A DNA stretch of 64,000 bases, from NCBI GenBank assembly GCA_013399115.1, contig VXAA01003306.1, positions 801,964 to 865,963 on the forward strand. Reading direction: 5' to 3'. The stretch comes from Anseranas semipalmata. Its lineage: Eukaryota; Chordata; Aves; Anseriformes; Anseranatidae. The notes under the pieces are model-generated. The model ran no database searches, was not told the DNA's origin, and saw only the letters and a list, made by a program, of their open reading frames with translations. Positions 41,459 to 51,600 of the stretch are shown one piece after another; within the stretch, counting starts at the first letter, position 1; every line of letters starts with the position of its first letter. The translations under genes were made by a program, and so were the position numbers.

Positions 41459-42437
41459 GACCTACTGAAAAAGTTATCCCTGCTACAGTGCATTTGGCCC
41501 CAGACCACCACCCCACGATCTCCAAGAAAACACAAAATCCCACTACACTGAATCTTTTCTGCTCCTGTAATGGGTTTCCAGCCAGAAAGCAGCAACCCTG
41601 TTTGCCCAGGTAGGAAACAGTCCCATCTGCCAAAGCAAAGTGCCTTATGGCAGCATCCCGCATCTGCCAAGTTACACACAAACGAGCCCAGTGCAGGTTT
41701 GGGTTTCCCTCCCCCCTGCCTTGGTTTGTTTGCTCTTGGTAGATCATAAACCCTGTGGCTAAGCAAAAGGTCGGTGTAGAGGGGCCCAGGACCGCTCAGC
41801 TCCAGGCTGGAACAGCACGCGTGGGGAGCATGGGTGCCCGCTGTGGTCTTCCATTCATCCCACGTCAGGGCACTTTCCATCAGGGAAGGCAAAGTACAGC
41901 AAGAGCTTGGCTCAGGGATCCTCTGTGCAGAATCAGCCTTCTATTTTTCTCCAGTGCCTGACGAAGACACCAATGAGTTATTTTATTTAGACCTCTATTT
42001 TAGAAATTCCCCAGCGCTCCACAGCATAAAGCCCACAGCAGAATTTCATACAAGGCTCAAGTCCATACATTTAATTCAAGACCTTAAGTCCAACAAGAAG
42101 AAAGCGCCTGAAAAAAAAAAAGTCTCAGAATCTCCAATGCTTCATTTTTTTTTTCCCCATTTGCACTTCCTCCCTGCCAAGCCTTAGGATTTTTCAGACA
42201 TTTTCCAATGTTGAGCGTGTCAAGGTCTGAGACTGCCCAGCCCGAGCCCCTTCTCCCGGCCTGACGCGGCCGCGCCAGCCGGACCGGCACCCTGTGTGGG
42301 GATCGCCCAGCCCTGCCCACCTCCATGCCTCGTCGCAAACAAGGGATCCGGATCTTCAGCATCCTCATTAAAAGCTTCCCAAACCTCTTTTGGTTCTGTG
42401 TATTGCATAACCAAAAAAATGCCAGCTGACAAGACGC

Positions 42438-42455
42438 AAAAAAAAAAAAAAAAAA
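42438..42455 (+). repeat. A18 tract
   Basis: Eighteen consecutive A on the plus strand within the large intron. Confidence 0.9.
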
Positions 42456-44209
42456 GCTTGGGAGAGTACCTGGGAGATGGCTGCTACCAGCTACGCTGGA
42501 ATCTGCCAGTCAGTATTCAACTGGAAATATAAAACTCTGTTATCCCTTACATCAGTAACCTCAAGCACTTGGAACAGCAATTAGGTTGAGAGAATATATC
42601 CCAAATAATGGTATTTTTTCCATTTTCCCATGAGGGAAAGACCAATTGCAAGAAAAACACCAAGCACAAAAAAATTTCTCTTGACCTACAGTGTCTAGTT
42701 CCAGATGTATGAGCCAGATGGACCTCATGTCTGCTGTTTTAGTTAACTTTTGGAGAGGCAGGAAAGTATTAACTGCTGTAAGAAGTTGCACAAAGCAGAA
42801 GACTACTCTTCCCCATGAAATGCATAAAAAAAATATATGTATATATCCAACAGAGAGCTTGCTTCAGTGGACATTCATGATTGAGCCACTAAAAAGTACA
42901 AGAAATTGCTTGATCATTAAAGCCATTTTTCCCACAGGTGAACTGCCTTTCTGCTCACCTGGACAAAGAGAGGAATTAACATCCAATATGTAAATCATGA
43001 CAGCAGAGCTCAGAAACCCTCTAGGAATCCAGCTAAAACCAGATCCCAATGTCTGCTCTGGAATTTATTTTTATTACAAACAAGAGGTACTTCACTAACT
43101 ATTTGAATCTGCCTGGAGGGCTTTTTAAAGAAACACGAACACATATACATGTCACAACAAGGCACAAATAATTGTGCTCTACCTGGAAAGGACTGATGGA
43201 GCCTAAATGGAGCATTTCAAATTCTGACGTATTTATTTGATGAAAGCTTGCTAGCATCTCCTCCTAATTGCATCATCCACCAAAGAAGCCATTTGGGTAG
43301 GACAACATGAATGGAAGCACTGGGAAAGGAGACCACAGAGGAGGAGGAAATGCTGCTTCTTTCCTTTGAACTTCTGATTAGTTTCCATCAGAAGAGTCTG
43401 GTGTGTCTGAAGGTGTTTCCCAAAGACCAGGCCTTATCTGCATAGTCACACATGAGCTACAGGCACAGATCCACCTCTGGAGCTAGCTTCAGGGCTGCTG
43501 ATGAGAGCAGCTTTAAAAGGATAAAGCAGTCCTGGTGGACAAGACGACCACCTTGTCCTGCACAGCTTATCATCCCTCTTCCACCTCCTCAGCCTGCCAG
43601 CGGAGCTACTGGAGTGAAAACACGCTCCTGGTTCCACTTAGAGCCAGCCGGTCCCCCCCCGGAACCGTTTCACCCCGGGTAAATCACATCGGCACTCTCG
43701 CCAACTGCTCCAGCAGCGCGTTCGGCGGGGCAGGGGTCAGACTGCTGATAACCTCCCACACCTGCGCTTATCTCCACGGGTGTCTGACCTCTGAGAAGCA
43801 AATAGAGACCTTTACAAACCTGGCTCATTTCATGCTAAACGAGAGACCAGAGCACTCAGCCAGGAATAGGCTCATCCAGCAGACAAAAGTGGGATAAGAT
43901 GCTGGGAGCAGAAGCTTTTCCTGCGGTCACAGCTTGCTACAGAGAAGACATTTATTTATTCGTGGCCTTATTTAAGACAGTTAAAACCAGGGTAAAGCAG
44001 AACAGGGCACACAGCCCCAGTCAGAGGATGTGCATGGGGACCTGTGCTGAGCACCAGCAGGAGGTTCAGATGCACCGTCAAAACCAGAAGAGCCCTTAAC
44101 CGCAAAGCCACAACTGAGCGCAGACACAGGGAGTCAGCCAGCAGCTCTGGGGCAGGCTGGTGAGCTGCGGATGCTTTCACTCACTGCTAAATTAAAGCTT
44201 CTAGGGAGG

Positions 44210-44225
44210 AAAAAAAAAAAAAAAA
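44210..44225 (+). repeat. A16 tract
   Basis: Sixteen consecutive A on the plus strand, followed by CAAACACAG. Confidence 0.9.
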
Positions 44226-44769
44226 CAAACACAGAAACTAGTCTAACTCAGGGTTTAATATGTCTTTGAATACTAATCTGAATTAACTATCCGCAACAAA
44301 CTCGTTACTCAGGATACTAGGATTCAACAACAAAATTAAAAGTCTTATTTTCAGTATCATTGTAATCAGAACATAAAGCACAGGAATCCTTTTTTATTTT
44401 GTATTAATCAGATTAAAAGGGCAGCCAGACCAGCAGGTTTCCCACTAAACCAGTGCACTCAGTACCACGCCAAAACAACCCTGCTCCCCAACTAGCAGGC
44501 AGGCTTTCAGCAATCCCCAGTAACTCTGGCGGGCTACAGCATCTCCCTCGGCTCGCTTCCTGAGGCTGTTTAGCTCAAACAGCCAAAAGCATGCTAATAA
44601 AATGACAACTCAAACTGAAAAGCTTGCTTCTCCATCGGTAAAATGGCAACCAAGCAGCATTCTTACTAATGCATTTACCTATCAAGAAATACATATACGA
44701 TGCATCCTTTTGTGACTTCAAAGGAAAGGTTCATGAATATGAATATTTATTAAACTGCACTGCTGGGGG

Positions 44770-44788
44770 AAAAAAAAAAAAAAAAAAA
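44770..44788 (+). repeat. A19 tract
   Basis: About nineteen consecutive A after TGCTGGGGG, 200 bp downstream (in gene direction) of the proposed start-codon exon. Confidence 0.9.
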
Positions 44789-44984
44789 CCACAAAACAAC
44801 TCATGGGTCAGAGAGCCAGAATCCTACGGCAGCTTATGCTTCCTTATCTTTAATTACAGAAGCAATTCCATTGGAGCTGATTCAGATCTTACAGTCCTTC
44901 CCACAGTCCCTCGATGGTGCTACTAGTTCCTTCTCCTTGGCTCTATAGGGAAAAAACCCTGATCCCCAGTGCGCAAAACTTTAC

Positions 44985-45023
44985 CTGTTTGCCATAGCAG
45001 GCAGTTGCCCCAATCCTACAAAG
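44985..45023 (-). CDS. ARHGAP39: proposed start-codon microexon of the ARHGAP39-family gene
   Basis: A 39-nt exon on the minus strand. The acceptor TTCCTCTGGGTTCAG follows a pyrimidine-rich stretch, and the donor is CAG|GTAAAG. It contains GCTATGG (ATG at 44995-44993), with a purine at -3 and G at +4, a good Kozak context. Eleven coding bases, ATG GCA AAC AG, join the C that opens the WW exon. The result is M-A-N-S-S-D-W-V-E, running straight into WW domain 1 in the correct phase. The WW exon itself has no methionine before M19, inside WW domain 1, so a start exon must exist. Against the call: mammalian ARHGAP39, as I remember it, has roughly 29 residues before the first WW domain, and the exon is very short. 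The coding part is only 44985-44995; the other 28 nt would be 5' UTR. Confidence 0.5.
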
Positions 45024-46316
45024 CTGAACCCAGAGGAACATCAGAACTGATTAAAAAATGCCTTAAAGCTCACGCACAAATACATCAAAATTTGCAAGAT
45101 TTTCTTAGCCGCTCAGCCATTCACAACAGGAAACTCAGTCTCTCCTTTTCACCTTTGCACCAGGGCACATTACATTTTTCTGGAGATCAGGTAAATAAGT
45201 TGAATGGGACACATTCACTTCCCATGCCCCTGAAGTAGGGCAGCATTAAGTGAACCCGATTCTGCAGGTCTGGTTGGCACATTAAATTCACAAGTCTTAT
45301 GCAAGGTTTTCAGCTGCAGATCCAGTAACTGTCAGGCTGAAAGCAGCCTTTTGCATCACAAGGAGGGCCATAAAATTCTCCTGGTTACAAAATGCACCGG
45401 GCCAGCATACTTGGATTTCCCTCCAGCTTATGTGCTTCCAGCTAAGGCCAGGACATCTGTTTCAGCTAAGCAAACCTGTTGTGAATACTGAAAGCATGTG
45501 AACCATCCAACCAAAAACCTGGCTTCAAAATCTGCATTCCTATAATCCGCTGCGATCTCAGCATCGCTCCAAATAGCCTTGATCCAACCGATAGGAAAGA
45601 GCTGCCTCATCAACCCAGCAAACAACGAACTCGTAAAGCACCACAAGGACAGCAAGCATGGGCTGCTCAGGAAAGGAAAACCCAGCAGGAGAAGCCCCCT
45701 GCTCCTCTGTGCTGGCTAGCGCAAGGATGGCCCCAAACCTGCACAGCTTTGTCAGGTTCATGCCCCGAAGCGAGCAACCTGCACCCTTGAACCCTGAGTG
45801 CTGAATGTCCTTCGCTGTCACCAGCGCGGAGGCGGAAGCGACAGTGATGAGTTGCCGCTCCTGGTGGACGTGGGGCTCGGTGCTGCGCTAATCATTTCGC
45901 TCTGGATAAATTCTGCTGTCCTGCTTCCCCTCCCACGGGGACGTGCAGTTCCTTCCCAAGATGCTCTTTCTCGCAGACCAACTCAAGCTGCGTTCTGCTG
46001 GACGGGATGCGAAAGAGGCAGGAAAAACTTCAAACTCCAGAGAGATACAAATTCTTCCAAACACCTCGCACCTTCACCGACCCGCTGGGCGAAACGCCAG
46101 CACAGCTCTCCCCCAGACAAAGAGAATGCGAGAAGCCAGCCGAACGCTGGTGCCCCTGGGGAGAGCCGTGCTCACAGGAATGTTAAATCATTCCGAGCTT
46201 TTCATCTAGGAAGACAAAAATGCTGGCGAAACAGCGCACAAGCAACTGGCATCAGCTGCTGGAGGGGAGCGATTCTGCCCGGCTCCGCACCTTCCCCCCC
46301 GCGGAGCCAGACTTAC
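45024..46316 (-). other. first intron, 1.3 kb (model)
   Basis: Interval between the donor at 46317 and the proposed start-codon exon. Opens with GTAAGT. Nothing recognised inside apart from rising GC content toward the CpG island. Confidence 0.45.
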
Positions 46317-46566
46317 CGCCACCGCTTCTGGCCCACCGGGGCCGGGACGCCGGCAGGGCCCCGTCCGGAGCGGGGTTACTCGGGGGAGCCGCAAACCCGC
46401 CCGCGCTGCTGGGAGCAGGCGGCGGCCCGGCCCCCAGGTGATCCTCCCGACGGGGCGCTGCCCGGCTCCCGGTTAAGCCTCCCCGGCAAACCGAGACGTG
46501 AGCCAGGGCAGGGAACCGTTCGGAACTGCGCTCAGTTTTTAAGAGCCACGGAACACCCCGGGGCCC
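46317..46566 (-). other. proposed non-coding first exon (5' end in or near gap)
   Basis: The minus strand reads GAAGCGGTGGCG|GTAAGT, a near-perfect donor with the exon's last base at 46317. In the frame that would continue directly into the WW exon the visible part contains a TAA and no following ATG, so it is best read as 5' UTR. The upstream limit is unknown; 46566 is simply the last base before the gap. Confidence 0.5.
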
Positions 46567-47085
46567 NNNNNNNNNNNNNNNNNNNNNNNNNNNNNNNNNN
46601 NNNNNNNNNNNNNNNNNNNNNNNNNNNNNNNNNNNNNNNNNNNNNNNNNNNNNNNNNNNNNNNNNNNNNNNNNNNNNNNNNNNNNNNNNNNNNNNNNNNN
46701 NNNNNNNNNNNNNNNNNNNNNNNNNNNNNNNNNNNNNNNNNNNNNNNNNNNNNNNNNNNNNNNNNNNNNNNNNNNNNNNNNNNNNNNNNNNNNNNNNNNN
46801 NNNNNNNNNNNNNNNNNNNNNNNNNNNNNNNNNNNNNNNNNNNNNNNNNNNNNNNNNNNNNNNNNNNNNNNNNNNNNNNNNNNNNNNNNNNNNNNNNNNN
46901 NNNNNNNNNNNNNNNNNNNNNNNNNNNNNNNNNNNNNNNNNNNNNNNNNNNNNNNNNNNNNNNNNNNNNNNNNNNNNNNNNNNNNNNNNNNNNNNNNNNN
47001 NNNNNNNNNNNNNNNNNNNNNNNNNNNNNNNNNNNNNNNNNNNNNNNNNNNNNNNNNNNNNNNNNNNNNNNNNNNNNNNNNNNNN
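46567..47085. other. assembly gap, 519 N
   Basis: Run of N between two GC-rich flanks, the right flank beginning with G-runs. Any open frame spanning it is artificial. Confidence 1.
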
Positions 47086-47220
47086 GGGGGTGGACGAGGG
47101 CATGCGGCGGAGGGGAGCCGGGACCCGCTCTGGGGGAGCCCCTGGGGGTGTGCGCGGGGGGGGGCGGAGGGGCTCTGGCGCCAGGACTCCGGCCCTCAAG
47201 CGACGGCAGCGTTTAGCGAT

Positions 47221-50200
47221 AGGGAGGCCAGATGGTGCCGTGTCTTCCGAAATGAACTGCGGGACCCCATTCTGGTTGTGTTTCAAAAGGAAGCTCCACA
47301 GTGACCAAAGTCGCCTTTTCCACGAGGGAACAAAAATCCCCTGCGGGAAATGGCTAAAGCTCACGGGGCTGAGGCATGCATTGCCCCCAGAAGGACTTTC
47401 TGCTCCCCTAGGTACCGTCCGGCACAGGCGGCGCAAAGAGCGCGAGGTCAGGAGCGCAGCCGTGCTACACACATGCCTGCGGGGCCTGTGCAGCGCCAGG
47501 ACATGTGTATGGATTTAACTCTTGCATTTTTTAAAGTGTTTCTTTAAACAAACACATTATTGGGAACGACAAAAGGTATCTGAAATAAGGGTAAAGCAAC
47601 TCAAACAGTTACGTCTGTGAAGATGAGGACTTTCTGTGTTTATCAGTGCCCTGAGCACTGCCCTGAGTGCAGTCTGGCCGAGGCTGTGCAAAAACACCGG
47701 ACGCGTCCCTGCACCTGGAAGAGGCAGAGCCCTGCTCCAGGCACCCCTGAAAGCCTTCGAGGTGAATACTCCAAAGAAACGAGCTGTTCGCTCAAGGCCA
47801 GCCCCACTCAGTCAGCTCAGCCGTCTGTCAGACACCCGTCTGGAGAATGTCACCCGGCACAGTGGCACGGCAGAGCCCGCATTATCGCAGGGACTGCTGC
47901 AGAGCGGCAGCGCTCCCAATGCATTTTGGATGGGGTCCTGTTCCTCCAGTTGAGGAGGAACCCTCCTCCTCAGGGGGCTCCTGAGGGAACCTCGGTCCTC
48001 TCTTGTTGGGGTGTGAGACTTGGTAGATACCGGGTGTATTTTGCCACTAGCAAAGTGAGTTTTGGACCCTGTCACACAGCACAGCAAATTTCTGATACAG
48101 CCAGAAATGAGTCCATCCAGCTTGTTAATCACAGCGTACCCTGGGTGAGTCAGCTGTTGGGGGCTCCGCACAGAGGGATCCAGCCCTCGCAGTGCTCTCT
48201 CGCAGACACCGTTTTGGCACTGCTGAATATCTCTGCAGTAACTTAATCCGAAGACACTCATGCGAAGTCCCCCTGCACTTGTAAATAACAAATAGAGAGA
48301 CAGTGAGATCATGGCCGCCCGGCTCGTGGGCTGGACACGCGGCGGGGACGGGAGAGCGGGGGCCCCGAGGCGGCGAAGCCCCCAGGGTGTGGGGGGGAGA
48401 TGCCTGGTGGCACCACGGGACAGGGGACAGGGAGGGGCTGAGTGCTGCGGGCAGCAAAACTCAGGGACCCAGGCATAAACCAGCAGAGGAGAAAAGCATG
48501 AGTTAAAGCAGGTCTGCGCTGGAAATGGAAGTTTGCTGGTGTAGCTCTAAAATGTGGTTAAACTGGCAGCTTTCCTTGCGGAGATGCAGATGCTATATGC
48601 CTTTGCCAATAAAGGCTATACCTGTCCTCTGAGGGACACAGCAAATCTGGGAAAATGCTTACAGCAGCCTGACAGCCTCTGTTCAAGGGCTCTTGTAGAT
48701 GTAGACTCAGTGTGTAAAAATGTTAACAGCCTGGTTGACATTGCTGTGCTGGCAAGAGCTTTTAGGCAGACTGCAAATAGCAGCCGGGGAGATGGGAGGT
48801 CACGGGAGCCACATCTTCAGGGACCCCCAAAAGGAGTGTCCCAATGAGGTGCACAAGAGGTTGGCTGCAGGAGGGACCAAATAAGAATTCATCTTTTCCG
48901 TGACGTTCTCATTTTATTTTGCATATTTCACCATGCGATGATAATGTGTAGGCTATTTCCAACCTACCACCCTGGCAGGCTTCGGGAAAACCTATAACTC
49001 CGTTGCCGAGCTGCTGGGGCTTTGTGGCTGAAACTCTTGGGATGTGCTTCTGCACACAGTGCTCTGTGCCCCGCCACGGTCACTTGGTCCCGCTCCCCCG
49101 GCCATTTGCTGCCTCCTCACTGTGGAGCTGTGCTCTGAGACCTCCTCTCCGAGACAAGCTCCGAGCAGAGCTGGGGGAGCCTGGCTTCCCATCGCCGCAT
49201 GAGCCAGTTGCCTGTGCCGGGGGAAGGTGGCACCAGCACACACAGCACCACCAGGTCAGGTGCTGGGAGAAGTCTTCTCTCCTGAGGCCAAAGCAGATTC
49301 CTGGAGGCACTCAGGGACACAGGAGACACACTGAGATGACACCTTCAGACCAGCCCTACTCATGGGCTAGCAGCTGTCTTACACAAAGTCCTGCACATGA
49401 AGATCAAGGAAACAACCACGAAGGCAGAACCTCCCACCAGAAGACGGTCACATAACCGCTGGTACCAAGGACACACTTGGGAGCAGAAATCCCCACCGCT
49501 GGTAGACGATGGCTGAGTGAAAACGGATTCAACTACCAGGCACAATAGCTGGGTTTGTGAGGCTGTGACTTGCACACAGGTGCAGAGCTGTCAGACCAGG
49601 GTCCTTCTCTTTGGGAGAGCCAGGGAGTGCCGGTGGATGTGAGCTGCATGTGCGCAGTGTGTGCAGTGACTCAAGGAGGAGGAGGGAGATGCTGGAGGGG
49701 AAAAGCAGCTACGGGAAAACGCCTCTTTTGTGGGACCTCTGCAGTGGCTTTCTCAGAGGCTTTCATAGCACAGGCTTCATGGGCTGAGGAAAACTTCTAC
49801 CTGGTGCAATAGCATATGGAGGTCCTCCTTTGGTGATATGGGTGGGTCACACTGTGACACGTACGTGGAAGATCAAGCCAACCAGCCACGATGCCTGCCG
49901 CTAATACACTGAAGACAGCAGCAGGAGGTAAACATGAAGTGTCTGTAACAGTCTTTGAGAGCATGGCAAAGACATCACAGCATCTCCAAGAACAGAAGGT
50001 TATAAACCCCTGGCTGTTCTGCTAATAATGAAACCACATTGCCTGCAAGGCATTGGAAGAAACAGCCTTCATGAATTGTGAGGCTGTGAACACTAGATCA
50101 CTGCAAGATGAATTAAGAGATGTATAACCAATGTTTCCAGGCCAAAGTATCCCCTTGCTGTCTGTTCTTGGCTGAAGGATATTTCCCACAACTATCACTG

Positions 50201-51454
50201 AAGAACTGCAAAAGGAGCCAGGTGCCTGAGATCATGCTCAAATTGTTCCTTCAGATGCTGCTCCCGGGTGGAAGGAACTGCGTCTGGAGTCATGCACCCA
50301 CCCCTCTTTTCATGAAGCTGCTCAGCTTCACATGTCCACATTTTCAGGGCTGGGGAGATGGGGCAGTGCCCAGGCAGATGTGCCACAGCTGCGAGCTGAC
50401 CCAGAACACTGTGCCAGAGGTTTGGGCCAGCGGGCACTACCCTGGCTCTGCCTTTGCTAACAAACAAGACTGCTCGGACCGGAACCAGTCCAACCCAGTA
50501 CCAGCCCCATGGTGTGTTGTCTCTACGTACATCAAGGGGGGACTAGGAGCTCCGGTCAGGTGTGAAGGTGAGATTGGTGATACTAGGAGATGATGCCTAG
50601 AGTGCTTGGCAAGGTTTGGGTGCCTGGGCTTATGGCCAGCACTGACCTGGAGTGGCTCCAACCTGAGATAAGCCTGCCAGGGCACCAGCGCTGGTGGGAG
50701 GCTGAGCTGGGAGGCGTCCCACCAGGGGCTCTCTGCTCCACTCAGCAGCTGCATTTAAGCTCAGGGCCTCACCCTCAGCCCCTGCCAGAGTCAGGCTGCA
50801 GCAGAGCCTGCGCCAGGCCCGGCGCCTTGCTGCCCCGACCCACCGGCTGGCTTCCCCTCGGGCCTGCCTCATCCCTGCGGGCTCGTCAGCAATCACTGGC
50901 GTGGCTGGTTACTACCACAGGACCTGCTCTGCTCCTCTTGCAGGGTGGGACTGTGCCATCAGGTACAGCACTGCCCTGCTGTCACCTCGCCTGTCCCCTC
51001 CTACTGCTCCCCAGCACCACAAGCCCTCACAGCTGGGAGAGGGAGCAGGAGCAGGAGCAGGAACAAAAGCAGCCTGCTGCTGCCACAGCCCCCACACAGC
51101 TTCCCAGGCTCCAGGAAGACACAGTGTCTCGGATGCTCAAGTGCATAACCCAGGGAGCACAAAGCCAGTGGATCACACCGGCTTTGGTGACCCTGTCTCA
51201 GCAGTGCAGCTCTGCCTCCCGTTCCCTCCCCTCCCCTTCCATCTCATGGTGGCGGCAGCAAGTCCCAGCTCTGTGCAGTTTTGTACAGAAGGAGCCAATA
51301 GCACTAGAAAATGTTCAAAATACTACTGAGCTACTACTGTGAGTGCCTACACGTGGGCAAGATTTCTCACCGTGGGCAGCTCTTTGTTGTACCGGTAAGT
51401 AAGATAAAGTGCTAGGTTCACCGGGGGTACAGCTTACCCACACGGGTGATGGGC
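47221..51454. other. intergenic, nothing recognised
   Basis: Unique-looking sequence between the CpG island and a CR1 scrap. A small imperfect GAGCAG repeat lies at about 51042-51072. Open frames of 60-250 codons occur on both strands, but none shows a known domain, bounded exon structure or protein-like composition. Confidence 0.6.
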
Positions 51455-51600
51455 TCTCTGTCCTTGGAGATTTTCAATGCCTGGTTACACAAAGCCGTGG
51501 CTGACCTGATCGAGCATTGGTGATGGTCTCGCTTCAAGCAAGGGTTTGGGCTAACGCCCTCCGAAGGTCCCTTCTGATCAAGGCATCTGCAGTTCTATGT
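51455..51600 (+). mobile_element. CR1 LINE 3' scrap, sense
   Basis: CTGTCCTTGGAGATTTTCAATGCCTGG, then AAGGGTTTGGGCTAACGCCCTCCGAAGGTCCCTTCTGATC and a final TTCTATG. These match the 3' untranslated end of avian CR1 in sense orientation, diverged and with only one terminal octamer left. Confidence 0.7.

Larger units (their letters stand above)
23399..44984 (-). other. first coding intron, 21.6 kb
   Basis: Long intron between the proposed start-codon exon and the WW exon, with donor GTAAAG and acceptor CCCCGCAG. It contains old antisense CR1 sequence at 35.4-37.8 kb, an AAT-rich run at about 26660-26695, a 15-bp tandem duplication at 27797-27826, and six plus-strand A-tracts between 33.4 and 44.8 kb. 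Large GC-rich parts give long overlapping open frames on both strands with no recognisable domain. If the start exon is wrong, an unrecognised small coding exon must lie somewhere here. Confidence 0.6.
46230..47220 (-). promoter_or_regulatory. CpG-island promoter of the ARHGAP39-family gene (gap inside)
   Basis: Both sides of the assembly gap are very GC-rich with many CpG dinucleotides (46240-46566 and 47086-47220), in contrast to the flanks. No TATA box is visible. Its position upstream of the first exons of the minus-strand gene, with a consensus donor facing that gene at 46317, suggests the main promoter. The island may be bidirectional, since a plus-strand CCCAG|GTGATC donor lies at about 46439. 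The transcription start probably lies in or near the gap. Confidence 0.65.

Noticed and set aside
42321..42395. 75-nt exon-like segment on the minus strand with acceptor AATACACAG and donor GAG|GTGGGC; one frame reads EPKEVWEAFNEDAEDPDPLF.
   Set aside because: In the phase required by the WW exon it contains stops and no usable ATG. The protein-like frame has no family match. At most an alternative 5' UTR exon.
45798..47472. Two long open frames (472 and 406 codons) across the CpG island.
   Set aside because: Both run through the 519-N gap, so most of their length is unknown sequence; the rest is GC-rich promoter DNA.
50590..51342. 250-codon plus-strand open frame with a Glu/Gln repeat.
   Set aside because: The repeat is the GAGCAG simple repeat translated. 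Several other frames are open in the same place and no domain is present.
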